The notes under the pieces were generated by a model. That model saw nothing but the letters and a program-made list of their open reading frames with translations, was not told the origin of the DNA and made no database searches. Source: Anthonomus grandis grandis (Eukaryota > Arthropoda > Insecta > Coleoptera > Curculionidae). From it: DNA of 64,000 bases. The position numbers and the translations under genes are program-made. This document shows positions 11,150-20,545 of this stretch, one piece after another (within the stretch, counting starts at the first letter, position 1; each line of letters starts with the position of its first letter). The stretch lies in contig NC_065550.1 of NCBI RefSeq assembly GCF_022605725.1, positions 9,734,001 to 9,798,000 of the forward strand, written 5' to 3'.

Positions 11150-11741
11150 GAGTATTTTTATTTATTATGCATTTTTTAATGTAGAAATGTTATCAAATAA
11201 AAAGATAAAACTATCCTTTAAAAGTTTTAAATCATTCATCAAAACAAAAAAGACAATATAAACTAAATAGAGAAAAAATCATCAAAAGTCACTACCATTA
11301 GGATGTAAATAAAAAAAAAGATGAATGAAAAAATGTTAACAGATAATGAAATGATTAATAAATATTTAAAAACTTTTAAAATATACATATATAATAAATT
11401 AAGACATTTAATATTATAATAAACGTTTAAAAAAAACAAAAAATATTTCTTAACTTACCAATAGATTAAAATAAAAGGGAAAATGTACTTGATAAAGTAC
11501 CGAAGAAAAAAATCCAGGAGATATCCACCGAGAAACACTAGCACATATTGACATATTCATCACATGAAATACCTTTGCAATTTGAGAAAATTTTTGCCGG
11601 CCCTCTCAGTTATAGGGTAGATCACAACCCCCCATCAGATCCTATTAGCACCACCCTGCACTGTTGCCAATAATACTTGTGTGATTTCTCCTACTGCCGG
11701 TGTTTTACTTGCTGTTGTAAAAAAGTACTACGTATTTCAGG
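11150..11741 (-). repeat. Diverged ~630-bp tandem duplication, copy 2
   Basis: The block order is the same as in copy 1, with a GC-richer core at 11573-11741. At the equivalent place a minus-strand GGTAAGTTAAG donor-like word is found (11450-11460). Both copies therefore keep a GC-richer segment followed by a donor-like site, as a first noncoding exon would. No protein frame is conserved between them. Confidence 0.65.
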
Positions 11742-12450
11742 GATGCGTTTAATCTGGAGCCCTTTTTTATGGAAACTAATTAGCCTTTTATAAATATAAA
11801 ACATTCAGAGTGGTGGAAGTAAAAAAACATTCATTTTAACTTAAAAGATGTCATCTAACATCTTAAACTAATAATTAAAATCACTCGGAGGAATTCGGAA
11901 GAAGATTATTGATATTCCTTAGTATCTATACAACAGATACGATTTGCTTATATACTTCCAATTGTATTTTTCTACATTTTATTAGTATAACTTGTTCCTT
12001 TCTTTGTTCCTTTGTTGATATTACTTCAAAACAATAAATTAATTTTTTGTTATATTATATTAGATTTTACAGGGGGTTATCCTGTACAAAACATCTATAC
12101 GGATCAGGCTTAATTAAAATAGACATTTTGTACATCTTTAGTATGAGTTTTGGTATTGGATTTTAAATATTACATACCAGGCATAAATTAAAACTTAAAG
12201 AAAGTCAATATTTAGTAAAGACAATGCTCAGTACAAACACCCATTGAGATAATGTAAGTCATTATTTATTTTACTATTAGGGAGACTACTCACCCCTATC
12301 ATCTATAAAGACGTCCCATCTCTGGATATCAAAATAGATCACTTCAATGATATTATTAATAAAACTTTGACTTGTACGTGTTGCTAAATACTAAAAAATC
12401 GTGAAAATAAAACAGGAAAAGCTACAAAGTTAAATTGTTTATAACATATA
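11742..12450. other. AT-rich gap
   Basis: I see no coding remnant or clear repeat in this stretch. Confidence 0.5.
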
Positions 12451-13040
12451 CGAGGTATGTTTAAAAGATAAGGTGCTTTGCTTAAGAAGATTAACTAATT
12501 TTCTTAATAATTTTATACAAACTCAACACCATGCTTCGATTGATGAATATCTCTAACCATTATCAAGCGTCTACTCAAAACAAACTTTATTTTATAAGCT
12601 TATAAATGAAACATGAAAAATTCCGGGACTCTAGGTTGCTTCCAGAAGTTTCCTCTTTCTTCACGACTATTCCTTACATAGAATCTTGGCTTTAGACCAA
12701 TGGATATTGTCGTCATTTGAGGAAGCATGTTCTGTTATGCCTGATTCTCCTGTTTTAGTCTGTCTTCAATGATTTACTTTGAGCCGTCTTGTCACACCTA
12801 TAAAGTAGTCTTCAAACTCAAGTTTTTCATACTGCACCTCTGATTATATTCCCAGATTTTTATACGATCAATATGGTAGCTGAGCAACAAATGAGCAAGT
12901 GCATTCATGTCAAGAATCTATCATTTGTATCTGTTAATAACAAACTAAATATATGCTAAAAATAACAAAAATTAAAACGAACGTATATATATTACAAGGG
13001 AAACTTAAAAGACGTGATCATACTTTTTAAACATACCTCG
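12451..13040 (-). mobile_element. 590-bp TA-flanked element with CGAGGTATGTTTAAAA ends
   Basis: The left end CGAGGTATGTTTAAAA starts at 12451 after a TA, and its exact complement ends at 13040 before a TA. This suits a mariner-type transposon. The interior on the minus strand (about 12620-12790) reads SGITEHASSNDDNIHWSKAK, then ILCKE and, after a stop, RRKFWKQP. This follows the late part of a GIY-YIG endonuclease of Penelope-like retroelements, where an EH is followed by a short spacer, NI.W and A.IL. I infer that a TIR element carries, or formed around, a Penelope-like fragment. The element boundary is well supported; the GIY-YIG call is moderate. Confidence 0.6.
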
Positions 13041-13213
13041 TATTTAACAATATACAATATTTAAGACTGTAGTTGCATATACAGTGAGAACGCGCAAGTT
13101 GAAACAAATTCAGGGGTGTTTTCGAAAAAAAATCGCTAGGACACATCGATTTTTATTTTTTGCTTTGCGATTTTTGATGATGAATTGGTACACACCATTG
13201 GTACACATGTATA

Positions 13214-14441
13214 CAGGGTAAACCAAAAATAGGCAACGACCATCAACTTCCATTTTTTAAATAGAAACACCTATTTCTTTATTTCATTTTTGAATTCTGC
13301 ATAGAATTTTAAGTATATTTTGTATACCATGTCTTATACCTAATACTAACATTATTAATAAATTTGCAACTGTTTGGGTCATGTGAGCATATTCAAACAT
13401 GTTTTTTCATAGTTTTTTTAACAGGTATATTTGATGGTTAACACCTTGTCACTATTTAACCGCATGGAAAAAATATGTATTACTTTACTTAAATGTCAGT
13501 AAGTGTCAAGTGCAGTCGCAAAGTTTAAAAGTATGGCGCGTTTAAAATTGAAATTAAAGTTAATTTAAAATTGAAATTAATTGAAATTGATAATGGTAGG
13601 ATATGGCGACAAGACTCGAACACAGGCCGAAGTTTGCAATCTGCTTAACAATAAGTACTCGGAGAGGCCTATTACACGTTCGGTAGTAAGCAAAATTGAA
13701 AAAAAGTTTAGAGATTTTGGTGTCAGAGACAAATATGACCTGAACCGTCCTACGCTTCCAGAAAACAGACAATTAGATATTTTGCTCTATTTACAAGAAA
13801 ATCCACATAAATCAACTCGACAAGTTGCTGCAGAGCAGTCGGTTAGTAAATCATGTGTTCTAAAATATTTGCATAGGAATAAATGACATCGATATATTAT
13901 ACAGAATAGAGTTTAGAATTAGAGTAGAGATTACAGAATAGAGTTTTGCGAAATAATGATGAATAAATGTAATGCAAACCCACAATTTTTAAGTAAGTTT
14001 TAATAAGTTGTTTTTTCCGACGAGGCAAGTTTTTTTTTAATGGTTCTGTAAATAGGCAAAATTTTCGTTATTGAACAACAGAAAATCCACACTGGAGTAT
14101 GGAAAGTCACACACAATTTTCCAAGAAATTAAACGTATGGGCAGGAATTGTCGGCACGTCAATTGTGGATCCCTATTTTATTCAGGGCGCACTTACCTCT
14201 GAAAAATATTTAGAGTTCGAAATCAGATAACCTGGTTTAAATGCACTTTATCGAAATGGTGAAAACCCATGCAGATAGGATATGGTTCCAACCGGACGGC
14301 ACCCCCCACACTAATCGCGAACAGTACGAGATTTCCTTACCAAGATTTTCCCAAATAGATGGATTGAAAGGCGGGGTTTCATTTAACTTAACTACTCCTT
14401 CCTATTAACTTGATAGTGGTAGCTCATTTTTGGTATACCTG
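13214..14441 (+). mobile_element. Inner mariner-type element with deleted transposase
   Basis: The ends are CAGGGTAAACCAAAAAT on the left and, as complement, CAGGTATACCAAAAATGAG on the right. Similarity continues for about 40 bp (..CAACTTCC against ..CAAGTTAATAGG). A TA precedes the left end, but the right end is followed by AA. The transposase lies on the plus strand and stops before the third catalytic block. Confidence 0.65.
13581..14385 (+). pseudogene. IS630/mariner-superfamily transposase, DUF4817 type, truncated
   Basis: An intact 101-codon frame (13581-13886) carries the N-terminal helix-turn-helix typical of DUF4817 transposases: YGDKTRTQAEVCNLLNNKYS, RPITRSVVSKIEKKFRDFG, then NPHKSTRQVAAEQSVSKS. 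After a stop and frameshifts, the DDE domain is recognisable at 14015-14385. FSDEASF holds the first catalytic Asp, followed by RQNF and NVWAGIVGTSIVDPYFIQGA. WFQPDGTPP holds the second Asp, followed by PNRWIERRG. The frame then ends in the right TIR, so the WP..SPDLTPLDF block with the third acidic residue is missing. The copy cannot be active. Confidence 0.85.
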
Positions 14442-14564
14442 AATTGGCCATCAAAAAAATCGCAAAAAAAAATAAAAATTAACGTGTCCGAGAGTTTTTT
14501 CGTTTTTTCGAAGACACCCCTGAATTTTAAATGAATCCGTTCCAACTTGCACGTCCTCACTGTA

Positions 14565-15960
14565 TAAAATTTGATGATAATTTCATATATTTGATGTTAA
14601 GTTCATATATCTCAAGAAATTATTTAACAAGTTCCATCAATACAATTATTACAATATCAAGTAAATTCCTTGATTCGTCTCAGTTCTTATAATTATTTGT
14701 AGTAAATTTAAAGCAGTACTGCTACTGATATCAAATATATATTGATATTGACGATCCTTACTTCTAACAAAATTAGAGTAAAATAAGTAGAAAAGTCCAC
14801 GAAGCAAAAGCAACTCTTAGTTGAATTTAAGAAAAAGTGCAGTTTATTTAACGATAAATAGTATTTTAAAAGAAAGATATTAAGAACAACATAGAGACAG
14901 TTGAGCCTAGTTCAATGATTTTTTTATTTCTTCTAAACACCATCAACAGGATTTATGCTGTAAAAAATCAGGTAGGTTATATGTTCATCGCATCTGTCCT
15001 AATAATATTATGAAAAGTTTCCGCTAATATGCTAGAGCTCTCTTGGAATATTTAGAAATTATGAAAGAGCGGATTAAGCCCAACTTCATAGGAAAAACCT
15101 AATCTATAGCAAGAGATGCGAATTGTTTTATGATACTATTGTTGTTTTATACAGCAACTTCGAAGAAGTAGTAAAATAATAGATGAAGAACTATTTATTT
15201 GAAGTTAGAGCGTGGTTATACAGATATAATAAAACTAAATGCGATAAACTAGTACATCATATTTTATTTTATTGTTTTTGTTCAATCTAAATCATATAAT
15301 CTATTTCAAGCCTTGTGTGACAAATTAAAAATATTGTTTAAAATGAAAGCAGTTTAATTTTTATATGACGATACGTTAAATTAAAGTCAGTTACAAAAAT
15401 TTTTTGTTAAAATTATCCTCTTTGGATGCCACTGGATGTTATTTTTTTATTTGGTACTGCCAAGGCTTAATAAATTCGGCAATATAAATAGTTATTCAGA
15501 TCTTTTTAAAAAACTATTTTATTTGTGGTAAGTTGTACAACAAAAACAAATATTTTAAGTTGTAACTATATCCAGAAATAACCTGTATTTAGTACAATTT
15601 TCATTTTTTAAGCCGGTGTTTCATTGGGTTGTCAATAAAATTAATCTGACCAATCTCAATCTAATAATTATAAAAAGGATGATTTGCTAGTTTCCTAAAG
15701 CGTATATAATGAGTCTAAAAGTAACACTTATTGATATGCTGTAATAATACTACTTATATTCTTAAAACTTAATTTAAATTTATTTATAACTGAGGAACAA
15801 GCAAATAAATAAATTTCTGAAATTAAGTGAACGGCTGGGTTCTGATTCTATAAAATATAAATATGATTCATTTCATAATTTTCAACTTACTTAATACATT
15901 TTATTTATAGGCATATGAGTTTCCTATTATATATTTCCAGAAGCTTGGAACTCAGGTGAT
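14565..15960. other. AT-rich gap
   Basis: I see no coding remnant. The last few tens of bases before 16041 may belong to the 5' untranslated region of the CR1-group LINE, whose start I could not place. Confidence 0.45.
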
Positions 15961-16040
15961 ATAGTTGATATAAATATTCTGAAAACAATCACATAATCCC
16001 ATTCTCTGAGAAGTATTTACAATCGCATAAAGTATATGGT

Positions 16041-17484
16041 ATGGAGCCAAAAAGTAAATTTAAATGCTGTGCTATTAAAACATTTAATAATTATTTATGC
16101 ATTGAATGTTTGGGAGTTTTTCACCTAAGCTGTCTGGAAAGGGATTTTCGGTCACATGAAAAAGAAGAACAAACAAAAATTTTTTGTTCTGATGTGTGCA
16201 AATCAACTGCTTCCTCACCTAATTCTGTAAAATCCGTTGAGCATGATAATGCACTTAAATTGGTTGCCGAGCTTCAATCCACGCTCAATGAAAAGAACAT
16301 CTTTATTGAACAGAATTATCTAAAAATTATGAAATTAGTTTTCTACAGGATAGGGTGACTGATTTGCATAAGGAACTAGAATCTAGGGATAATGCTTTTC
16401 GAAAAGAACGCAAACTAACTCAGGACTTCGAGGAGGATATATTGGAAGCAGAGCGCAAAATGGTTGAGGAATTAAATAACAAAAGAGAAGAAGTTATTAA
16501 GTTGCGATCTGAGATTGATAAATTAATGCTAAATGAAGAGCTTTTGAAAATTTCTATTTCTGATCAGAAGGAAAAAATATCTTTACTCCAGAAAGATCTA
16601 GAAGAAGCTAAATCGATATGCAAAAAAATGATTACTTCAGTTAGACTTCTTGAAGCAGAAAATCAATCATACTCTTGTGAAATAGCTTCTCTCAAAAATG
16701 ACATGGAGGTATTTAAAGCCTCTAACTCACGCGAGGAAGTTATCCAGGATTCTTTGGATATCGAATCTGACACTCATTGTACACTTAGTATAGAACTTGA
16801 CAATCCTTCTAGTACCAAGACTTTAACAGTACCTGATGTTAAAGAGTTTTTTGTGACAAGTAATCCTGTCAATGTATGCAGAAAGCAGGTCCTGGTGTTT
16901 GGTGATCAGACTGCAAGAGGTGTAGCCTCTGGGATGACACATTCTTTGGACTCTAAGATCTATTGTATTCACGGTGAAGTTCACTCCAACTATACTTTAT
17001 CCCAGATGGCAAACCGTATATTTGAATTAACCACTGACTATGTTAGTACGGATAATATTATTGTTTGCTTAGATTTAGGATCAACTTATTTTGACTGTCA
17101 CTCCTTTTATGGTTTACTTTCTTTGGGTAAATTCACTAATTTAACTTTAAGCTTAACTTACGATGATACAAATAAGTTTAATTATTTTCATGTGGTATCT
17201 ATTTGTAAGAGATCTCTTCGAAGTCCCAAAGGGCTTCAGTAAGAATTTTCAGCAATAACTCTCAAAATAATAAATTTAGAATTAGTAAGAGTGCTCTTTG
17301 TGTTCGTCTGGTTTTGTTTGTTACTGTTAGTTATGCGTTAAAAAGAAATTTTGTACTCTCCCCCGTTCCATTATCTAATGTTAATTTTGATAAGCATTCC
17401 AGTGGTTCTAACTCTGATAGTTCTCCTCTTACTCTTAACTCTACTTCAGCTGATGCCTTGGTTAATTCTTCTTTTTTAGGGTAG
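16041..17484 (+). pseudogene. LINE ORF1: PHD-like zinc finger, coiled coil, SGNH-like region (frameshifted)
   Basis: The start is an ATG at 16041. Residues 9-55 hold cysteines and histidines in PHD-like spacing: CCAIK, CIECLGVFHLSC and CSDVC. A frameshift near 16335 moves the reading to the frame running from FLQDRVTDLHKELES, which continues to 17242. This part is a long heptad-rich coiled coil (about 16360-16720) rich in E, K and L. An esterase-like segment beginning KQVLVFGDQTARG follows, where the usual nucleophile block GDS appears as GDQ. A second frameshift near 17230 leads to a Ser/Thr-rich tail (SSGSNSDSSPL) ending with TAG at 17482-17484. In CR1-group LINEs this protein binds the element RNA; the esterase role is debated. 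The GDQ may mean loss of esterase activity. Confidence 0.8.
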
Positions 17485-17510
17485 GCATTTTTGACGCATG
17501 CATTTCTATT

Positions 17511-18800
17511 ATGCTTTTGAATATTCAATCACTGCGCGGTAAATCTGATGATTTGTATATACTTTTAGACAGTTTAAATTTTCCAAACATTGTCTTACTT
17601 ACTGAGCACTGGTTAAGAAATGAGGAACCAATTTCCCTTCCTGGCTACTCTGTAGCTTCCAAATTCTGTAGGGCTGGCCTTGGATATGGTGGCACTGTGG
17701 CTCTTGTGCATCAATGTTTTTGCGACGGCTTTGTTGGTTTTGGCGATTTTGATGATCTTAGTGTCGAAAAGGAGTTTGAATTCTCAATTGTTTATTCTGG
17801 TAAAGCCAATTATTATATTGTGTGTATGTATCGTTCCCCAAATAGTAGTATAAGTACTTTTTTAGATAGGCTTAAACAATTCCTTTTAAAATTTTCTCCT
17901 AAAAATACTATAATTCTTGCTGGCGATCTTAATATAGATTTTGAAGATGGGAAGAATAGGGCTACATTGGATTTAATTAATTTGCTTTCCTTTTTTAATA
18001 TTTCTATGCATGTTAACAGCCCTACGCGTGTAACAGGTACCACATCAACAACCATTGACTATGTTGCCTCCAATATACAGGAGAATGTAATTTGTAATGT
18101 ATTTGATCCAGCTTTGTCTGATCATAATGCCATCCTGGCTCAGGTGCCATTCAGAAAAAGATACAAATCCAGAGGTTTGGGTAGAATTTACAGCACAAGG
18201 AACTTCCGGTCTTTTGACGCAGGATGTCGGTCTTTTAATTGGGACTCAATATTTTGTGAGCAGGATGCTCTTGCTTCATTTCACGCATCTCTTTCAAAGT
18301 TAGTTGATAGATACTTTCTCGTTCACCCATTAAAAAATCGATTTAGGGACCGGAAAAGATGGTTAACTCCTGGTGTTCGCATTTCCGGTCGTAATCTTAG
18401 ATTTTTTGGTATTTTAAAAAAGTTCTACCCGATAAATAATTTTGTATTGTCGCTATTCTCGAGATATCGAAAAGTTTACCGGAAAGTTGTGTGTGAGGCG
18501 AAAAGACTCTATTATTCCAAACGTTTGAAATATTCCTCCAATGAGCAACGCGAAGCTTGGTCAATTGTTAATGAGGTTGTGTCCAAAAGTAATGGCTCTC
18601 AAGAAGTGCAGATTGATTCTGACATATTGAATAAGTACTTTTGTTCGGTTGCTGATATCCTCACAAAGGGTCTCTCTTCCACTTATGACCCTCTCAAATT
18701 TTTACCTACCACTAATGGAAACTCATTTTACCTCAGCCCCACTACTCCCAGGGAGATTTTTTTGCACTATAGGATCGATGAAAAAGAAAAGGGCATCTAG
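17511..18800 (+). CDS. LINE ORF2, endonuclease part
   Basis: The frame begins MLLNIQSLRGKSDDLYILL, the normal opening of an APE-type endonuclease. Further blocks are LLTEHWL (residues ~28-34, catalytic Glu), MYRSPNSS (~104), LAGDLNIDF (~139, the Asp/Asn pair), NSPTRVTGTTSTTIDYV (~167) and LSDHNAIL (~205, the SDH motif). The enzyme nicks target DNA to prime reverse transcription. All catalytic blocks are present. The frame stops at 18800, just after a frameshift near 18770; the protein continues in the RT frame. The linker around residue 400 (FYLSPTTPREIF) is typical of the spacer before the RT domain. Confidence 0.92.
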   Translation: MLLNIQSLRGKSDDLYILLDSLNFPNIVLLTEHWLRNEEPISLPGYSVASKFCRAGLGYGGTVALVHQCFCDGFVGFGDFDDLSVEKEFEFSIVYSGKANYYIVCMYRSPNSSISTFLDRLKQFLLKFSPKNTIILAGDLNIDFEDGKNRATLDLINLLSFFNISMHVNSPTRVTGTTSTTIDYVASNIQENVICNVFDPALSDHNAILAQVPFRKRYKSRGLGRIYSTRNFRSFDAGCRSFNWDSIFCEQDALASFHASLSKLVDRYFLVHPLKNRFRDRKRWLTPGVRISGRNLRFFGILKKFYPINNFVLSLFSRYRKVYRKVVCEAKRLYYSKRLKYSSNEQREAWSIVNEVVSKSNGSQEVQIDSDILNKYFCSVADILTKGLSSTYDPLKFLPTTNGNSFYLSPTTPREIFLHYRIDEKEKGI

Positions 18801-20262
18801 TGACGATGGTATTTCAGTGAATTTATTGGAAAAACTTCCTTTGAGTGCTATTCAGGCTCTTTCTGATGTTATTAATATTTCATTTCAGTCGGGCACATTT
18901 CCTCTTTGCCTAAAATTAGCAAAAATTTTGCCTCTTTATAAGGGTGGTGATCGTTCTAGTCCATCCAACTATAGGCCGATTTCAATTTTGTCTACTTTAT
19001 CTAAGTTAATTGAAAGACTTATGAAGGATCATCTTTTAAGGTTTCTTCTGTGGGAAGGGGTTCTTCGAGATGAACAATTTGGTTTTCTATTAGGGAAAAG
19101 CACCTCTGACGCTATGTTTGATTTCTTGTCCAAACTTCTCCAGGGTATTAATGGAAGAGAGGCGACTGCGGCGGTGTTCTGTGACTTGTCCAAAGCTTTT
19201 GATTGTGTGAGTCATAGGATACTGCTTCAGAAGCTTTCTGCTTATGGAGTAAGGCGTGTTGCACTGAAGTGGTTTGAGTGCTATTTGTCTGATCGCGAGC
19301 AGTCTGTGTACCTTAATGGTGACTTTTCTGGTAGGGAGTCTGTGGATTGTGGTGTTCCACAGGGGTCAGTTCTTGGTCCCCTTCTATTTCTTGTATACAT
19401 TAATGATCTTATTACTCTTAGCATATGTGGACATTTTACATTGTTTGCTGACGACACAACGGTTTTATGGTCGAATAAAGATCCCAAGCAGCTTGTCAGA
19501 GATGTTGCAGCCGATCTCCTGAAATTAAAGCAATGGTGTGATTCCAATCAACTTTGCTTAAATATGTCAAAGTCCCATATTATTGGTTTCAATTTTCAAG
19601 CTGAGAGTCTTGATTTTGTTGAGAACGCATTGGACATGGTAGACAATTCTGCATTTCTTGGTTTAGTCATTGATGAAGATTTGAAGTTTTCTGACCATAT
19701 AATAAAGTTAAATAAAAAACTTGCTTCTAGCTGCTTCTCTGTTAGGGCAACCGTTCATGAACTGGGGAGAGATGTTGCTCGTGATGTGTACTTTGCTTTG
19801 TTCGAGTCGCATTTAAGGTATGCTCTTCCATTTTGGTGTGCATGTTCAAATTATCTGTTTCAGTCTGTTTTTGTGCTGCAAAAGAGGGCTGTCAGAAGTT
19901 TATTTAAGGCCCATTCTAGAATGCATTGTGGTAATCTTTTCAAAGAGAGCCGTATTTTGACCCTACCATCATTATTTATTTTGGAAACTGCATGTTTAAT
20001 ATTCAAAAATAAGAACAGTTTTCCAATCCGACATCACAATTATCCTACCAGACAGATTAATAATATTCCCCTTCCTATTCCTCATTTTACATCTATCAAA
20101 GATTCATTTATATATCGTGGTTTAATGATTTATAATCACATTAGCGTGGAATTAAGAAGTGTTCAGTTTTTGCGCCAGTTTCGTTGTAAACTGAAGTCAT
20201 ATTTGCTTCTAAAAGCCTTTTATTCGATTGAAGACTTTTTTAAGGCTGAGGATGTTGTGTAG
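18770..20262 (+). CDS. LINE ORF2, reverse transcriptase part
   Basis: This is the continuation of ORF2 in the next frame; the frame itself is open from 18649, but homology to the RT lead-in starts at about 18770 (KKKRASSDDGISVNLL). RT blocks follow in order: YKGGDRSSPSNYRPISIL (~18940), QFGFLLGKSTSDA (~19075), FCDLSKAFDCVSH (~19180, first Asp), GVPQGSVLGPLLF (~19352), LFADDTTVLW (~19443, the catalytic ADD) and FLGLVIDEDLKFSDH (~19660). A C-terminal region with NYPTRQ and YNHISVELR runs to TAG at 20262. No RNase H domain follows. The domain looks catalytically intact. Confidence 0.95.
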
Positions 20263-20545
20263 TAGATGCTAAGCTTTTAATCTGTTAATTTTAATTTTGA
20301 ACATACCTTTATGTGTCCCTTTATCTCTGCTACCTTTGTCTACATGCATATATTTTGTTTTATAAAGATTTTGTTTGTAACATTTTTCTCTTGCATTTTT
20401 TTTTTAGGCATTTTATATGTTGTATAAATTTTTTATACTTGTTTTGTAAAATCTGATTTGATTGTATTTATTTTCTGAAGCTTTGTCAATAAAATTCGTG
20501 TACATGTACCAAATTTTCGACAATAAAGTACTTGAAAAAAAAAAG
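20263..20545 (+). other. LINE 3' untranslated region and A tail
   Basis: This is T-rich sequence ending GACAATAAAGTACTTG and a run of ten A. It is followed directly by flanking DNA beginning GCAATCTAGC. A matching target duplication upstream of the element was not found. Confidence 0.8.

Larger units (their letters stand above)
13082..14562 (+). mobile_element. TIR element (CAGTGAG ends) enclosing a second TIR element
   Basis: The outer arms at 13082-13200 and 14443-14562 are inverted copies starting CAGTGAG and flanked by TA on both sides (13080-13081, 14563-14564). Shared blocks include GTGCAAGTTG, TTCAGGGGTGT, TTTCGAAAAAA and TTTGCGATTTTT. Just inside them a second inverted pair begins CAGGGTAAACCAAAAAT at 13214 and ends with the matching complement at 14441. 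The inner element carries a deleted transposase. The simplest reading is one mariner-type element inserted in the middle of another non-autonomous one. Confidence 0.8.
16000..20545 (+). mobile_element. Nearly full-length CR1-group LINE
   Basis: Two consecutive reading frames on the plus strand encode ORF1 (16041-17484) and ORF2 (17511-20262). A ~280-bp 3' untranslated region follows, with AATAAA-like signals near 20490 and 20523, and an A-run at 20536-20545. The 5' boundary is approximate. Base composition in the frames is less AT-rich than the flanks. Three frameshifts (near 16335, 17230 and 18770) are the only obvious breaks, so this is one of the youngest LINEs in the window. The ORF1 type (PHD-like finger, coiled coil, esterase-like) and the absence of RNase H fit the CR1/L2 group. 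Confidence 0.9.

Noticed and set aside
16041..16358. PHD-like finger protein as a possible host chromatin gene
   Set aside because: It is directly followed in order by a coiled coil, an esterase-like region and LINE ORF2, so it is the ORF1 of a CR1-group LINE.
19281..19547. Minus-strand 88-codon frame inside the LINE RT
   Set aside because: It is a shadow of the plus-strand RT; no independent motif is present.
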